A stretch of 64,000 bases of DNA from contig NZ_CP149798.1 of NCBI RefSeq assembly GCF_037940415.1, positions 6,047,001 to 6,111,000 of the forward strand, written 5' to 3'. A model generated the notes under the pieces. The model searched no databases, had not been told where the DNA came from, and worked only from the letters and a program-made list of their open reading frames with translations. Of the stretch, positions 27,787-36,601 are shown in pieces. This stretch comes from Streptomyces sp. f51 (GTDB lineage: Bacteria > Actinomycetota > Actinomycetes > Streptomycetales > Streptomycetaceae). Numbering within the stretch: position 1 is the stretch's first letter; every line of letters starts with the position of its first letter. Made by a program: the position numbers and the translations under genes.

Positions 27787-28194
27787 ATGAGCACCGACAC
27801 CACGGCCTCCGTGTCCACCCACATCCTGGACACCAGCGTGGGCCGCCCCGCCCGGGGCGTCGCCGTCCGGCTCGCCGTCCGCGCCGGACGCGAGGACGAC
27901 TGGCGGGCACTCGGCGGCTCCGCGACCGACGCGGACGGCCGGTGCAAGGACCTTCCGGCCCTGCCGGAGGGCGCGACCCACGTACGGCTCGACTTCGAGG
28001 TCGAGCGGTACTTCGAACAGGATCAGGCGACACCGACACAGCGAGCCGATGCGCAGCAGGACGCCCCCGCGACTCGGGACAGCGATGCGTTCTTCCCCGA
28101 GGTGACCGTCACCTTCGCCGTCAGGCCGGGCGAGCACTACCACGTACCGCTGCTGCTCAACCCGTTCGGCTACTCCGTTTACCGAGGGAGCTAG
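27787..28194 (+). CDS. hiuH: 5-hydroxyisourate hydrolase (transthyretin-like)
   Basis: 135 aa. Hydrolyses 5-hydroxyisourate from uricase to OHCU. The N-terminal VSTHILDTSVGRPA supplies the first catalytic His; GEHYHVPLLLNPFGYSVYRGS carries the second His region and ends in the signature YRGS that distinguishes the enzyme from transthyretin. A 20-residue Gln/Thr/Asp-rich insertion around residues 78-98 (DQATPTQRADAQQDAPATRD) is longer than usual. ATG; AAGAAGAGAC upstream. 5 bases before uricase. Confidence 0.94.
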   Translation: MSTDTTASVSTHILDTSVGRPARGVAVRLAVRAGREDDWRALGGSATDADGRCKDLPALPEGATHVRLDFEVERYFEQDQATPTQRADAQQDAPATRDSDAFFPEVTVTFAVRPGEHYHVPLLLNPFGYSVYRGS

Positions 28195-28199
28195 CAGAC

Positions 28200-29147
28200 A
28201 TGACCGAACCTTCCCGCAAGGGCCGCCCGGTGCTCCTGGGCCAGAACCAGTACGGCAAGGCCGAGAACCGCGTCGTCAGGATCACCCGCGACGGCGCCAC
28301 GCACCACATCAAGGACCTGAACGTGTCCGTCGCGCTGAGCGGCGACATGGAGGAGGTCCACCTCTCCGGCTCCAACGCCAACGTCCTGCCGACCGACACC
28401 ACCAAGAACACGGTGTACGCCTTCGCCAAGGAACACGGCATCGAGTCCGCCGAGCGGTTCGGCATCCATCTCGCCCGGCACTTCGTGACCAGCCAGGAGC
28501 CGATCCACCGGGCGCGCATCCGCATCGAGGAGTACGCCTGGGAGCGCATCGAGGCCCCGGACACCGCCTCCCGGCCCGCCGGCGCGGACGAGCCGCGGCA
28601 CTCCTTCGTCCGCAAGGGCCAGGAGACCCGCGTCACCCAGATCACCTACGACGGTGAGGCGTGGGAGGTGATCTCGGGCCTGAAGGACCTCGTCGTGATG
28701 AACTCGACGGACTCCGAGTTCTGGGGCTTCGTCAAGGACAGGTACACGACGCTGCCCGAGGCCCACGACCGCATCCTGGCCACCCAGGTGTCCAGCCGCT
28801 GGCGCTTCAACTGGACCGGCGACGAAGGGACCATGCCCGACTGGGACACGTCCTACGACCAGGTCAGGAAGCACATGCTCCAGGCCTTCGCGGACACCTA
28901 CTCCCTCTCGCTCCAGCAGACCCTGTACGAGATGGGCGCGCGGATCATCGACCACCGCGACGAGATCGACGAGGTCCGCTTCTCGCTCCCGAACAAGCAC
29001 CACTTCCTGGTCGACCTGGCGCCGTTCGGCCTCGAGAACGACAACGAGGTCTACTTCGCGGCCGACCGCCCCTACGGGCTGATCGAGGCCACCGTCCTGC
29101 GCGAGGGCCGCGAGCCGCGCATCCCGGTGGACCTCACCCATCTCTAG
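28200..29147 (+). CDS. uaZ: Urate oxidase (cofactor-free uricase)
   Basis: 315 aa, T-fold tandem domains. Oxidises urate with O2 to 5-hydroxyisourate and H2O2. Visible: LLGQNQYGKAENRVV; the active-site threonine in NVLPTDTTKNTVYAFA; catalytic lysine presumably in QYGK; His in LPNKHHFLVDL; and IEEYAWERI. ATG at 28200 follows GAGGGAG 8 bases upstream and starts 6 bases past the hiuH stop. No C-terminal peroxisomal signal, as expected for a bacterium. Confidence 0.95.
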   Translation: MTEPSRKGRPVLLGQNQYGKAENRVVRITRDGATHHIKDLNVSVALSGDMEEVHLSGSNANVLPTDTTKNTVYAFAKEHGIESAERFGIHLARHFVTSQEPIHRARIRIEEYAWERIEAPDTASRPAGADEPRHSFVRKGQETRVTQITYDGEAWEVISGLKDLVVMNSTDSEFWGFVKDRYTTLPEAHDRILATQVSSRWRFNWTGDEGTMPDWDTSYDQVRKHMLQAFADTYSLSLQQTLYEMGARIIDHRDEIDEVRFSLPNKHHFLVDLAPFGLENDNEVYFAADRPYGLIEATVLREGREPRIPVDLTHL

Positions 29148-29221
29148 AACCGCCGCAACGGACCCGGCCCCCCACTCGGCCGCCGGGTCCGTCCGCCGAC
29201 CCGGAAGAACGAGGAACCGCA

Positions 29222-30598
29222 GTGGCAGTCCAGCGCATCGTCATCGAGAACTGCGCCATCGCGACCGTGGACACGGACGACACCGAGTACGCCTCGGGCC
29301 ACATCGTCGTCGCCGACAACCTGATCGAGTCCGTGGGCGCCGGAGCGGCCCCCGCCGGCCTGGAGAACGTGGTCCGCCGCGTCGACGGCACCGGACATCT
29401 GGCCACACCCGGTCTGGTCAACACCCACCACCACTTCTACCAGTGGATCACCCGGGGCCTCGCCACGGACCACAACCTCTTCGACTGGCTCGTCGCCCTC
29501 TACCCGACCTGGGCGCGCATCGACGAGCCGATGGTCCACGCGGCCGCCCAGGGCTCCCTCGCCATGATGGCCCGCGGCGGCGTCACCACCGCCATGGACC
29601 ACCACTACGTCTTCCCGCGGGGCTCCGGGGACCTGTCCGGCGCGATCATCCGGGCCGCCCGCGAGACCGGCGTCCGCTTCACCCTCGCCCGCGGCTCCAT
29701 GGACCGCGGCGAGAAGGACGGCGGACTGCCGCCGGACTTCGCCGTCGAGACCCTCGAAGACGCCCTGGCCGCCACCGAGGCCACCGTCGACGAGCACCAC
29801 GACCCCTCCTTCGCCAGCATGACCCAGATCGCCGTCGCCCCCTGCTCGCCCTTCTCCGTGTCCACCGAACTCATGCGGCAGGGAGCCGAGTTGGCCCGCC
29901 GTAAGGGGGTGCGGCTGCACACGCACGGTTCGGAGACCGTGGAGGAGGAGCAGTTCTGCAAGGAACTGTTCGGCATGGGCCCGACCGACTACTTCGAGTC
30001 GACCGGCTGGCTCGGCGAGGACGTGTGGATGGCGCACTGCGTCCACATGAACGACTCCGACATCGCCGCCTTCGCCCGCACGCGGACGGGGGTCGCCCAC
30101 TGCCCCTCCTCCAACGCCCGGCTCGCCGCGGGCATCGCCCGGGTCCCCGACATGCTCGCCGCCGGCGTCCCGGTCGGGCTCGGCGTCGACGGCACCGCGT
30201 CCAACGAGTCCGGCGAACTCCACACCGAACTGCGCAACGCCCTGCTCATCAACCGGCTCGGCGCCCACCGTGAGGCAGCCCTGAACGCCCGTCAGGCCCT
30301 GCGCCTCGGCACCTACGGAGGGGCTCAAGTCCTGGGTCGGGCAAGCCAGATCGGCTCGCTGGAGGCGGGCAAGCTCGCCGACCTCGTGCTGTGGCGCCTG
30401 GACACCCTGGCGCACGCCTCGATCGCCGACCCGGTGACGGCGCTGGTCCTCGGCGCCGCCGCCCCGGTCACCCTCTCGCTCGTCGACGGCCGCCCGGTCG
30501 TCGAGGACGGCCGCCTGCTGCACGTGGACGAGGACGCCGTCGCCCGCTCCACCCGGGACGAGGCGCGGCGCCTCGCCCGGATCGCCGGACAGGACTGA
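29222..30598 (+). CDS. 8-oxoguanine deaminase (ATZ/TRZ amidohydrolase)
   Basis: 458 aa metal-dependent amidohydrolase. Metal ligands: LVNTHHHFYQW near residue 65, HTHGSETVEE, AHCVHM and GVDGTASNESGEL. This combination with the FPRGSGDL and MDRGEKDGGLPP segments matches 8-oxoguanine deaminases, which convert 8-oxoguanine to urate, feeding the adjacent uricase. GTG start with GAGGAA upstream. Guanine or other aminohydrolase activity is an alternative. Followed by a hairpin array. Confidence 0.85.
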   Translation: MAVQRIVIENCAIATVDTDDTEYASGHIVVADNLIESVGAGAAPAGLENVVRRVDGTGHLATPGLVNTHHHFYQWITRGLATDHNLFDWLVALYPTWARIDEPMVHAAAQGSLAMMARGGVTTAMDHHYVFPRGSGDLSGAIIRAARETGVRFTLARGSMDRGEKDGGLPPDFAVETLEDALAATEATVDEHHDPSFASMTQIAVAPCSPFSVSTELMRQGAELARRKGVRLHTHGSETVEEEQFCKELFGMGPTDYFESTGWLGEDVWMAHCVHMNDSDIAAFARTRTGVAHCPSSNARLAAGIARVPDMLAAGVPVGLGVDGTASNESGELHTELRNALLINRLGAHREAALNARQALRLGTYGGAQVLGRASQIGSLEAGKLADLVLWRLDTLAHASIADPVTALVLGAAAPVTLSLVDGRPVVEDGRLLHVDEDAVARSTRDEARRLARIAGQD

Positions 30599-30612
30599 CC
30601 CGCCCCAGAACT

Positions 30613-30701
30613 CCGGCCGAGGGGGACGGCCCTCGGCCGGTGGCCGTGGACCCCGGTCCACGGCGGTCGCCCGGGGCGCGCACGACCGTGCGCGCCCCGG
30701 G
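30613..30701. terminator. Array of three perfect hairpins after the deaminase gene
   Basis: Hairpin 1 at 30613-30640 (11-bp arms CCGGCCGAGGG), hairpin 2 at 30644-30663 (9-bp arms CCGTGGACC), hairpin 3 at 30670-30701 (14-bp arms CCCGGGGCGCGCAC, 4-base loop). They separate the uricase operon from the permease gene. Confidence 0.7.
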
Positions 30702-30824
30702 GCGGCCACCGCCGCGCGGACACCGGGTCCGCGCGACGGCGACCGTCCCGGTCCCGCACGACCGCGCATCACCTCCCTGACACCCACGTCGGACGACGAC
30801 GTGTACCCGACCGGAGGAGCCGCC

Positions 30825-32255
30825 GTGGCAGCCAAGCCCGAGCCGAGCACCGATGCACGACCCCCTGGATCGACCGGCCGACCGGTCCATCCGGTCGACG
30901 AGAGACTGCCCGTCCTCAAGATGGCGGCCAGCGGCCTTCAGCACGTGGCCGCCATGTACGCGGGAGTCGTCGCCCCGCCCCTCGTCGTCGGCGCCGCGGT
31001 CGGCCTGTCCGCCGGTGAACTCACCTTCCTCACCGGCGCCTGTCTGTTCACCGCGGGCCTCGCCACCTTCCTCCAGACCCTCGGCGTCTGGAGGATCGGA
31101 GCCAGGCTGCCCTTCGTCAACGGCGTCACCTTCGCCGGCGTCGCCCCCATGACCGCGGTCGCCGCCTCCGTCGAGGACAGGAGCGACGCCCTGCCCGTCA
31201 TCTTCGGCGCGGTCATGGTCGCCGGTGCCCTAGGATTCCTGGCGGCCCCCTACTTCGGCAAGGCCGTCCGCTTCTTCCCGCCCGTCGTCACCGGCAGCGT
31301 GATCACCCTCATCGGCGTGTCCCTGCTCCCCGTCGCCTTCGGCTGGGCCCAGGGCCCGGACCCCACGGCGGACGACTACGGTTCACGGACCAGCCTGGGA
31401 CTCGCCGCGGCGACCCTCCTCGTCGTCCTCCTGCTGCGCCGCTTCACCCGGGGCTTCGTCAAGCAGATCGCGGTCCTGCTCGGCCTGGTCGCCGGCACGC
31501 TCATGGCGATCCCCCTCGGCGTTACTGACTTCGGGCCGGTCGCCTCGGCGGACGTGGTGGGCTTCCCGACGCCGTTCCACTTCGGCGCCCCGCAGTTCCA
31601 TCTCGCGGCGATCCTCTCGCTCTGCGTGGTGATGGTCGTCTCGATGACCGAGTCGACCGCCGACATGCTGGCGCTCGGCGAGATCGTCGAGCGTCCCGCC
31701 GACGAGCGGACCATCGCGGCCGGACTGCGTGCCGACACCCTCGGCTCCGCGCTGAGCCCGGTGTTCAACGGTTTCATGTGCAGCGCCTTCGCCCAGAACA
31801 TCGGTCTCGTCGCGATGACGAGGATCCGCAGCCGGTACGTCGTCGCCACCGGCGGCGGATTCCTGGTGCTGATGGGACTGTGCCCGACGGCCGCGTCACT
31901 GATCGCCGTCGTACCGCGCCCGGTGCTGGGCGGTGCGGGTGTCGTCCTGTTCGGATCGGTCGCCGCCAGCGGGATCCAGACCCTGGTCAGGGCGGGCCTG
32001 GAGAAGGACAACAACGTCCTGATCGTGGCCGTCTCGCTCGCGGTCGGCATCATCCCGATCACGGCTCCCGGCTTCTACCACGCGTTCCCGCAGACGGCCC
32101 GGATCGTCCTCGACTCCGGCATCTCGACGGGCTGTGTCACCGCCGTCGTCCTCAACCTGGTCTTCAACCACCTGGGCAGGGGCCGCGCGGACGCGGGCGA
32201 GGTGACGCACCCCATGGAGGCGGGCGAGGACCTCGCGGCGGCACCGGCCCGCTGA
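30825..32255 (+). CDS. Purine (urate/xanthine) permease, NCS2 family
   Basis: 476 aa, about 12-14 membrane segments. NCS2 hallmarks: the QH pair in TM1 (ASGLQHVAAMYAG), TESTADMLALGEI in TM8 region and NGFMCSAFAQNIGLVAMTRI (purine signature). Probably a proton symporter bringing urate or xanthine into the cell for the enzymes upstream. The GTG at 30825 has GGAGGAG 5 bases upstream; a GTG at 30801 in frame lacks a site. Separated from the deaminase by a hairpin array, so it likely has its own promoter in 30702-30824. Confidence 0.9.
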   Translation: MAAKPEPSTDARPPGSTGRPVHPVDERLPVLKMAASGLQHVAAMYAGVVAPPLVVGAAVGLSAGELTFLTGACLFTAGLATFLQTLGVWRIGARLPFVNGVTFAGVAPMTAVAASVEDRSDALPVIFGAVMVAGALGFLAAPYFGKAVRFFPPVVTGSVITLIGVSLLPVAFGWAQGPDPTADDYGSRTSLGLAAATLLVVLLLRRFTRGFVKQIAVLLGLVAGTLMAIPLGVTDFGPVASADVVGFPTPFHFGAPQFHLAAILSLCVVMVVSMTESTADMLALGEIVERPADERTIAAGLRADTLGSALSPVFNGFMCSAFAQNIGLVAMTRIRSRYVVATGGGFLVLMGLCPTAASLIAVVPRPVLGGAGVVLFGSVAASGIQTLVRAGLEKDNNVLIVAVSLAVGIIPITAPGFYHAFPQTARIVLDSGISTGCVTAVVLNLVFNHLGRGRADAGEVTHPMEAGEDLAAAPAR

Positions 32256-32262
32256 CCGGCGG

Positions 32263-32369
32263 GCCGCGCCCCGTGCGTGTCCGCCACGGCGGACAGGCAG
32301 GGGCCGTGGCGGACACGCACGGCCACGGCGGACACGCAGGGGCCGTGGCGGACACGCACGGGGCGCGGC
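32263..32369. terminator. 27-bp inverted repeat enclosing a 39-bp tandem duplication
   Basis: The arms (32263-32289 and 32343-32369) are exact complements, each containing CCCCGTGCGTGTCCGCCACG or its complement. Between and overlapping them, a 39-base unit (32285-32323) is repeated at 32324-32362 with one change. It lies between convergent permease and chitosanase genes and probably ends both transcripts. Confidence 0.75.
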
Positions 32370-32401
32370 ACGAGAACGTGCCGCGCCCCGCGCCGCGCGG
32401 G

Positions 32402-33217
32402 TCAGCCGATGTGATAGCTGTCGCCGTAGACCTTCCAGTCCAGCGGAGTGTTCAGGTTCAGGTTCCGGTTGCGGACGAAGACCCGTTGCTCGGTGTCGAC
32501 CCGGGTGGTGTCGGAGTGGGCCTCCTCCTGCTTCATGGCCCACACCCGCGCGTCGAGGAAGGCGTTCAGATACGTCACCTCGTCGCCGCCCTGGGCCGGC
32601 GGCTTGGCCTTGGCCAGGGCGCGCCTGCGGATGCTGCCGAAGCTGGTGCTGTCGTCACCGTTGCCGTGCATCACGATGGCGTCGTAGTACGTGAACTGGC
32701 CGAGCGCCCCGATGCCGTCGGCCTTGCCCTGCGCCACGGCGGGGTTGAAGTAGACACGGTCGCGTTCGTCGTTCTGGGCCTGCTGGAACGCGGTGTCCTG
32801 GGCGGCCCGGCGCCAGGCGGCGGGGAAGCCGGGGTCCAGGCCGTCGTGCGAGTCGCTGCCGTTCACGTCACGCAGGGCCGGCAGGTATGGGGACAGGACG
32901 TTGCCGGGCTTGCGCCGGTTGTACAGCTCCACGAGGTCGAGCATGTCGCCGGTGCCGGAACAGAAGCCGATGATCCCGGCGGTGTAGCCGCGTCCGTCAC
33001 CGATGTCCTCGATGTACTTGTACTGCGCCTTCCAGTCCAGCGAGGAGTTCTCCGCGCTGGAGACGAGCTTCATGGCGATCTCCTTCTTCGCCGGGTCGTC
33101 CAGGCCGATCGGCGAGGCGGTCGCGGTCTGGCCGGCGATCAGGGGTCCTGCCACCAGTGAGGCGCCGATCAGGGTGAGCAGGGTGCGCCGCGAGGGGCGT
33201 ATGTGGGGGGTGTGCAC
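32402..33217 (-). CDS. csnA: Secreted chitosanase, GH46
   Basis: 271 aa. N-terminal twin-arginine-type signal (RPSRRTLLTLIGASLVAG) with cleavage near TATA-SP. The mature enzyme matches GH46: catalytic Glu in LVSSAENSSLDWK and Asp in IGDGRGYTAGI, the pair that inverts beta-1,4-glucosamine linkages; GFCSGTGDML and YNPAV-like downstream elements. Cuts chitosan outside the cell. GTG with GGAGG 4 bases upstream. A CsnR-type operator lies 39-53 bases before the start. Confidence 0.93.
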   Translation of the reverse strand: MHTPHIRPSRRTLLTLIGASLVAGPLIAGQTATASPIGLDDPAKKEIAMKLVSSAENSSLDWKAQYKYIEDIGDGRGYTAGIIGFCSGTGDMLDLVELYNRRKPGNVLSPYLPALRDVNGSDSHDGLDPGFPAAWRRAAQDTAFQQAQNDERDRVYFNPAVAQGKADGIGALGQFTYYDAIVMHGNGDDSTSFGSIRRRALAKAKPPAQGGDEVTYLNAFLDARVWAMKQEEAHSDTTRVDTEQRVFVRNRNLNLNTPLDWKVYGDSYHIG

Positions 33218-33255
33218 GGGACCTCCGATGGGGGAGCGGTGTTGCCGCGTACTGT

Positions 33256-33270
33256 TAGGAAAGTTTCCTA
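33256..33270. promoter_or_regulatory. CsnR-type operator of the chitosanase gene
   Basis: TAGGAAAGTTTCCTA, a perfect palindrome with 7-bp arms. Known: chitosanase genes of Streptomyces are repressed by the ROK protein CsnR at AGGAAAGTTTCCT-like sites and induced by glucosamine oligomers. The csnR gene itself is not in the window. Confidence 0.75.
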
Positions 33271-33320
33271 CCAGAGTTCGGAGATGGCGTACACCCGTTG
33301 GGGCAAAGGGAGTTGACGCT

Positions 33321-34853
33321 TTACCTGCTCGCGATCGGCTCGGGGTCGGCCGTCCGCCCGGGGCCGGCTGCCGCCCGGTCGGCGGCTGTCGTCGGGTCGG
33401 CGGACGTCGTCGGGCCGGGAGCCGGTGCGGCGCGTCGGGGTCGCAGCAGCGCGGCGGTCAGGACCAGGGCCGTGGCCGTGGCCGCCGTGGCGACCGTGAA
33501 CGCCAGCCGGTAGCCGTCCGCCGACGCCGCCGCGACGTGCTCGCCCGCGGCGGTCAGCCGCTCGGTGCGGCCCGCGGCCAGGGTCGTCAGCACCGCGAGA
33601 CCCAGCGAACCGCCCACCACCTGCGTGGTGTTGAACAGTCCCGAGGCCAGACCGGCGTCCTCCGCGCGGGCGCCCGACATGGCCAGACCCGTCACCGCGG
33701 GCATCGCGGCCGCGAACCCGGCGGAGAGCAGCAGGAGCGCGGGCAGCACGTCGGTGACGTACGCGCCCGCGGTCGGGGCGCGCCCGAGCAGGGCGAGGCC
33801 CGCCGTGACGAGGGCGAGTCCGGCGAGCAGGACGCGGTACGGGCCGAAGCGGGCGACCGTGCGCGCCGACAGGGTCAGCATCAGCAGGCCGATGGTGACC
33901 GGCGCGGGCAGGAACGCCGTACCGGTGAGCAACTCGCTGAAGCCGAGCACGCGTTGGAGGTAGAGCGCGCCGATGTACTGGAAGCCGTACATCCCGGCGA
34001 TCATCAGGATCTGTACGGCGTTCGCGCTCGTCAGGGTCCGCGAGCGGAACAGTCGCAGCCGCAACAGAGGGCGCGCGGCCCGCGCCTGACGGACCGTGAA
34101 GCCGGCGAGGAGGGCGAGCGCGAAGGCGCCGAGCGCGAGCGTGCCGCCGGGGCTTCGCGTTCCGGCCCCGACGATCGCGTACACCATGAGCATGAGCGCG
34201 CCGGTGACCAGGACCGCGCCGGGATAGTCCGCGCCCGCGCCGAGCCCGGCTCCCTCGTCGGGGGCGAGGATCCGCAGCGCGGCGACCAGGGCCAGTACGC
34301 CGATCGGCAGGTTGATCAGGAAGATCCAGTGCCAGCCGAGGGTCTGGGTCAGCGCGCCGCCGAGGAAGGTGCCGAGGGCCCCGCCGGCCGCGCCGACCGC
34401 GCTGAACACCGCGATGGCGCGGCCCTGTTCGCGGGGTTCGGGGAAGAGCGCCACGAGCATGCCGAGGACCACGGCCGAGGTCATGGCCCCGCCGACGCCC
34501 TGGAGGGCACGGGCCGCGATCAGCGTGCCCTGCCCGCCGGCGACACCGCACAGCACGGACGCCAGGGTGAACACGGCGAGCCCGGCCGTGAACATCTGCT
34601 TGCGGCCGAGCAGATCGCCGAGCCGGCCCACGAGCAGCAACAGCCCCCCGAACGGGATCAGATAGGCGTTCACGACCCAGGCGAGACCGGCGGCGGAGAA
34701 GCCGAGGTCGCTCTGGACGGCGGGCATGGCGACGGTGACGATGTTCCCGTCCAGGACCGTCATCAGGGTTCCCGCGCACAGCACCGCGAGTGAGGCCCAC
34801 CGCGAGCGGGTTCGTCGTTCCGGCGATCGGGCCGGTCCGGTCCGGGACAGCAT
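33321..34853 (-). CDS. MFS efflux transporter (DHA2 family)
   Basis: 510 aa, 14 predicted membrane segments. Motif A GRLGDLLGRKQMF after TM2; motif C region GGALGTFLGGALTQ; motif D1 LDGNIVTVAMPA in TM1. Proton-driven drug or metabolite export. The ATG at 34853 has GGAGG 8 bases upstream; the open frame to 34916 is less likely. Divergent from an HxlR regulator with an inverted repeat between them, so expression is probably derepressed by a toxic or redox-active ligand. C-terminus is Pro/Thr/Ala-rich. Confidence 0.9.
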   Translation of the reverse strand: MLSRTGPARSPERRTRSRWASLAVLCAGTLMTVLDGNIVTVAMPAVQSDLGFSAAGLAWVVNAYLIPFGGLLLLVGRLGDLLGRKQMFTAGLAVFTLASVLCGVAGGQGTLIAARALQGVGGAMTSAVVLGMLVALFPEPREQGRAIAVFSAVGAAGGALGTFLGGALTQTLGWHWIFLINLPIGVLALVAALRILAPDEGAGLGAGADYPGAVLVTGALMLMVYAIVGAGTRSPGGTLALGAFALALLAGFTVRQARAARPLLRLRLFRSRTLTSANAVQILMIAGMYGFQYIGALYLQRVLGFSELLTGTAFLPAPVTIGLLMLTLSARTVARFGPYRVLLAGLALVTAGLALLGRAPTAGAYVTDVLPALLLLSAGFAAAMPAVTGLAMSGARAEDAGLASGLFNTTQVVGGSLGLAVLTTLAAGRTERLTAAGEHVAAASADGYRLAFTVATAATATALVLTAALLRPRRAAPAPGPTTSADPTTAADRAAAGPGRTADPEPIASR

Positions 34854-34920
34854 GACGGTGACCTCCGCGTTCTCCGCGGACCGCTGGGGTTCCACGGGTG
34901 TTCTCCCTTGGTGCACGACT

Positions 34921-34934
34921 TGTAACGGGGTACA
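34921..34934. promoter_or_regulatory. Inverted repeat between MFS and HxlR genes
   Basis: TGTA-N6-TACA (TGTAACGGGGTACA) in the 122-base divergent region. HxlR proteins often bind short GTAC-containing repeats. Weak on its own. Confidence 0.4.
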
Positions 34935-34975
34935 TCGTCAGTGACCATGGGAGACCGGCGAAAGGAGGCACTTCG

Positions 34976-35377
34976 ATGTCCCAGGGGAACACCGGTGTTA
35001 CGTCGCAGGCAGTGCTCGCGCAGGCGTGCCCGGTCCGCGAGGTTCTTGACAGGGTCGCCGGGAAATGGAGCGTGCTGATCATCGTGGCCGCCGCGCACGG
35101 CCCGATCCGCTTCACCGAACTGGAGCGCAGCGTCGAGGGGATCAGCCGCCGCATGCTGACCCTGACCCTGCGCAACCTGGAGCGCGACGGTCTCCTCACG
35201 CGCACCGTGTATCCGACCGTGCCGCCGAAGGTCGAGTACGAACTCACTCCGGTGGCGAGTGAGTTGCACAAGACGCTGCTCTCGCTGACCGACTGGGCCG
35301 AGCGGCATCGCGTCACGATCGCCGAGTCGCGCGCGGCCTACGACGCCGAGCACCGGCCGGAGTCGGTGGACGCGTAG
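34976..35377 (+). CDS. HxlR-family transcriptional regulator
   Basis: 133 aa winged helix. CPVREVLDRVAGKWSVLII is the HxlR signature, with a cysteine (residue 18) placed as the redox or ligand-sensing Cys of the family; FTELERSVEGISRRMLTLTL is the recognition helix; wing YPTVPPKVEYELTP. ATG with AAAGGAGG 7 bases upstream; upstream in-frame codons are not coding. Divergent from the DHA2 transporter it likely represses. Confidence 0.9.
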   Translation: MSQGNTGVTSQAVLAQACPVREVLDRVAGKWSVLIIVAAAHGPIRFTELERSVEGISRRMLTLTLRNLERDGLLTRTVYPTVPPKVEYELTPVASELHKTLLSLTDWAERHRVTIAESRAAYDAEHRPESVDA

Positions 35378-35417
35378 GCCGTACGCGGACACGCCTCCCC
35401 GGAGGCCGGCCCCGTGG

Positions 35418-35870
35418 TCACAGAGCCAGGGGGCCCGGGTCGGTGGCCAGCGACTTGAAGGCGTCCCGTGCGCCCGGCAGCAGACGGCGCTCGGTGAGGT
35501 CCATCAGCCCGCCGACCGCCGTGATCTCGGCGGACACCGTGCCGTCGGTCTTCCTGATCGTCTGCTCGATGCGGAAGGTCTTGCCCTCGCCCCAGAGGAA
35601 CGCGCACGTCACCTCGACCTCGTCACCGGCCCGCAGTTCGCGCCGGTACCGGATGGTCGTCTCCAGCGCCACCGGGCCCACACCGCGGGCCAGCAGTTCC
35701 GTCTGGCCGATCCCGGCCGCCCGGAGCAGCGACCAGCGCGCGTGCTCCGCGTACTGGAGATACACGCTCTGGTTGAGATGGCCCTGCACATCGGTCTCGT
35801 ATCCGCGCACGGTCACGGGGACGAAGAACGGCTCTGCCACGACTTTCCCTTCGACGACGACTGTTTCCAT
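35418..35870 (-). CDS. Hotdog-fold acyl-CoA thioesterase (4HBT family)
   Basis: 150 aa. The hotdog core shows VRGYETDVQGHLNQSVYLQYAEHAR, with the catalytic Asp of the 4HBT class (ETDVQGHLN), then IRYRRELRAGDEVEV and FRIEQTIRKTDG. Hydrolyses acyl-CoA in the cytoplasm. Start uncertain: ATG at 35870 gives a compact domain; a GTG at 35915 overlaps the upstream stop (GTGA) and would add 15 Pro/Ser-rich residues encoded by a CCCCCGAGC tandem repeat. Neither has a strong ribosome binding site. Confidence 0.82.
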   Translation of the reverse strand: METVVVEGKVVAEPFFVPVTVRGYETDVQGHLNQSVYLQYAEHARWSLLRAAGIGQTELLARGVGPVALETTIRYRRELRAGDEVEVTCAFLWGEGKTFRIEQTIRKTDGTVSAEITAVGGLMDLTERRLLPGARDAFKSLATDPGPLAL

Positions 35871-35911
35871 GGCTCGGGGGCTCGGGGGCTCGGGGGCTCG
35901 GGGCGCGCGGC

Positions 35912-36547
35912 TCACGTCCGCCGGGGTGAGGCCAGGACGTACCGGGTGCCCGTGCGCGGCTGCGTGTGCTCGCCGACCTGCCAGCCGGACTTCTCCAGCG
36001 TGGCCGCGCAGGCCCGCAGCGCCGCCTGGTCCGGCTCGTGCACGGCGACGGCCTCAGGCTGCGGTGTCGCCCGTATCCGGTATCCGCCGCCCTCCGCGGC
36101 TGCGGGCCGGTGTCCCGCCGCCTCCAGCGCGAGCGCGGCGGCCTGCACCAGATGCGTCCGTTCCCAGGCGCACGGAAGGCCGGCCGACCCGTCCGGACGG
36201 GTCATCCGGCGCAGCTCCAGCAGCCCCTGCCAGGCGCTGCGCACCTCCCTGAGCCGCGCGGGTCCGTCCTCGGTCCGCTCCTCGCCGCCGACCCGCGCCG
36301 AGAACACCCCGGAATCCGCGGGGGCGGACACCTCGGAGGCCGCGGCGGGCTCGGCGGGTCCCGGGTCCTCGCGCAGCCGGTGCCCGGCCGGGGTCAGGAA
36401 GTGGTCGCGCGGGGGACGCGGATGACGGAAGGCGAGCCCCCGCTTCACCAGGGCGGCGAGCTGCGCCTCCGTACCCCGCAGCCGCCCGGTCACGGGGTCG
36501 GCCGCCTCGACGATGCGCCGCTGCGCGGCGGTCGGCGGTCGTGTCAC
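35912..36547 (-). CDS. Hypothetical winged-helix-like protein
   Basis: 211 aa. The first 60 residues (TAAQRRIVEAADPVTGRL, LAALVKRGLAFRHPRPP, FLTPAGHRLRED) read like a winged helix-turn-helix; residues 60-95 are Ala/Pro/Glu-rich; the C-terminal half has two repeats of a ligand-binding-like strand pattern (GGGYRIRATPQPEAVAVHEPD, ...GTRYVLASPRRT). GTG at 36547 with GAGGGAG 7 bases upstream. Lies between a phosphatase and a thioesterase on the same strand with short spacing. Not recognised further. Confidence 0.65.
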   Translation of the reverse strand: MTRPPTAAQRRIVEAADPVTGRLRGTEAQLAALVKRGLAFRHPRPPRDHFLTPAGHRLREDPGPAEPAAASEVSAPADSGVFSARVGGEERTEDGPARLREVRSAWQGLLELRRMTRPDGSAGLPCAWERTHLVQAAALALEAAGHRPAAAEGGGYRIRATPQPEAVAVHEPDQAALRACAATLEKSGWQVGEHTQPRTGTRYVLASPRRT

Positions 36548-36601
36548 GGCCCGCTCCCTCCCCACCCGGTGCCGCCACGGCACTCCGGTCCCCGCCGTGG
36601 C

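Noticed and set aside
32285..32362. Short CRISPR array
   Set aside because: Two directly adjacent copies without spacers inside an inverted repeat; a duplicated terminator explains it.
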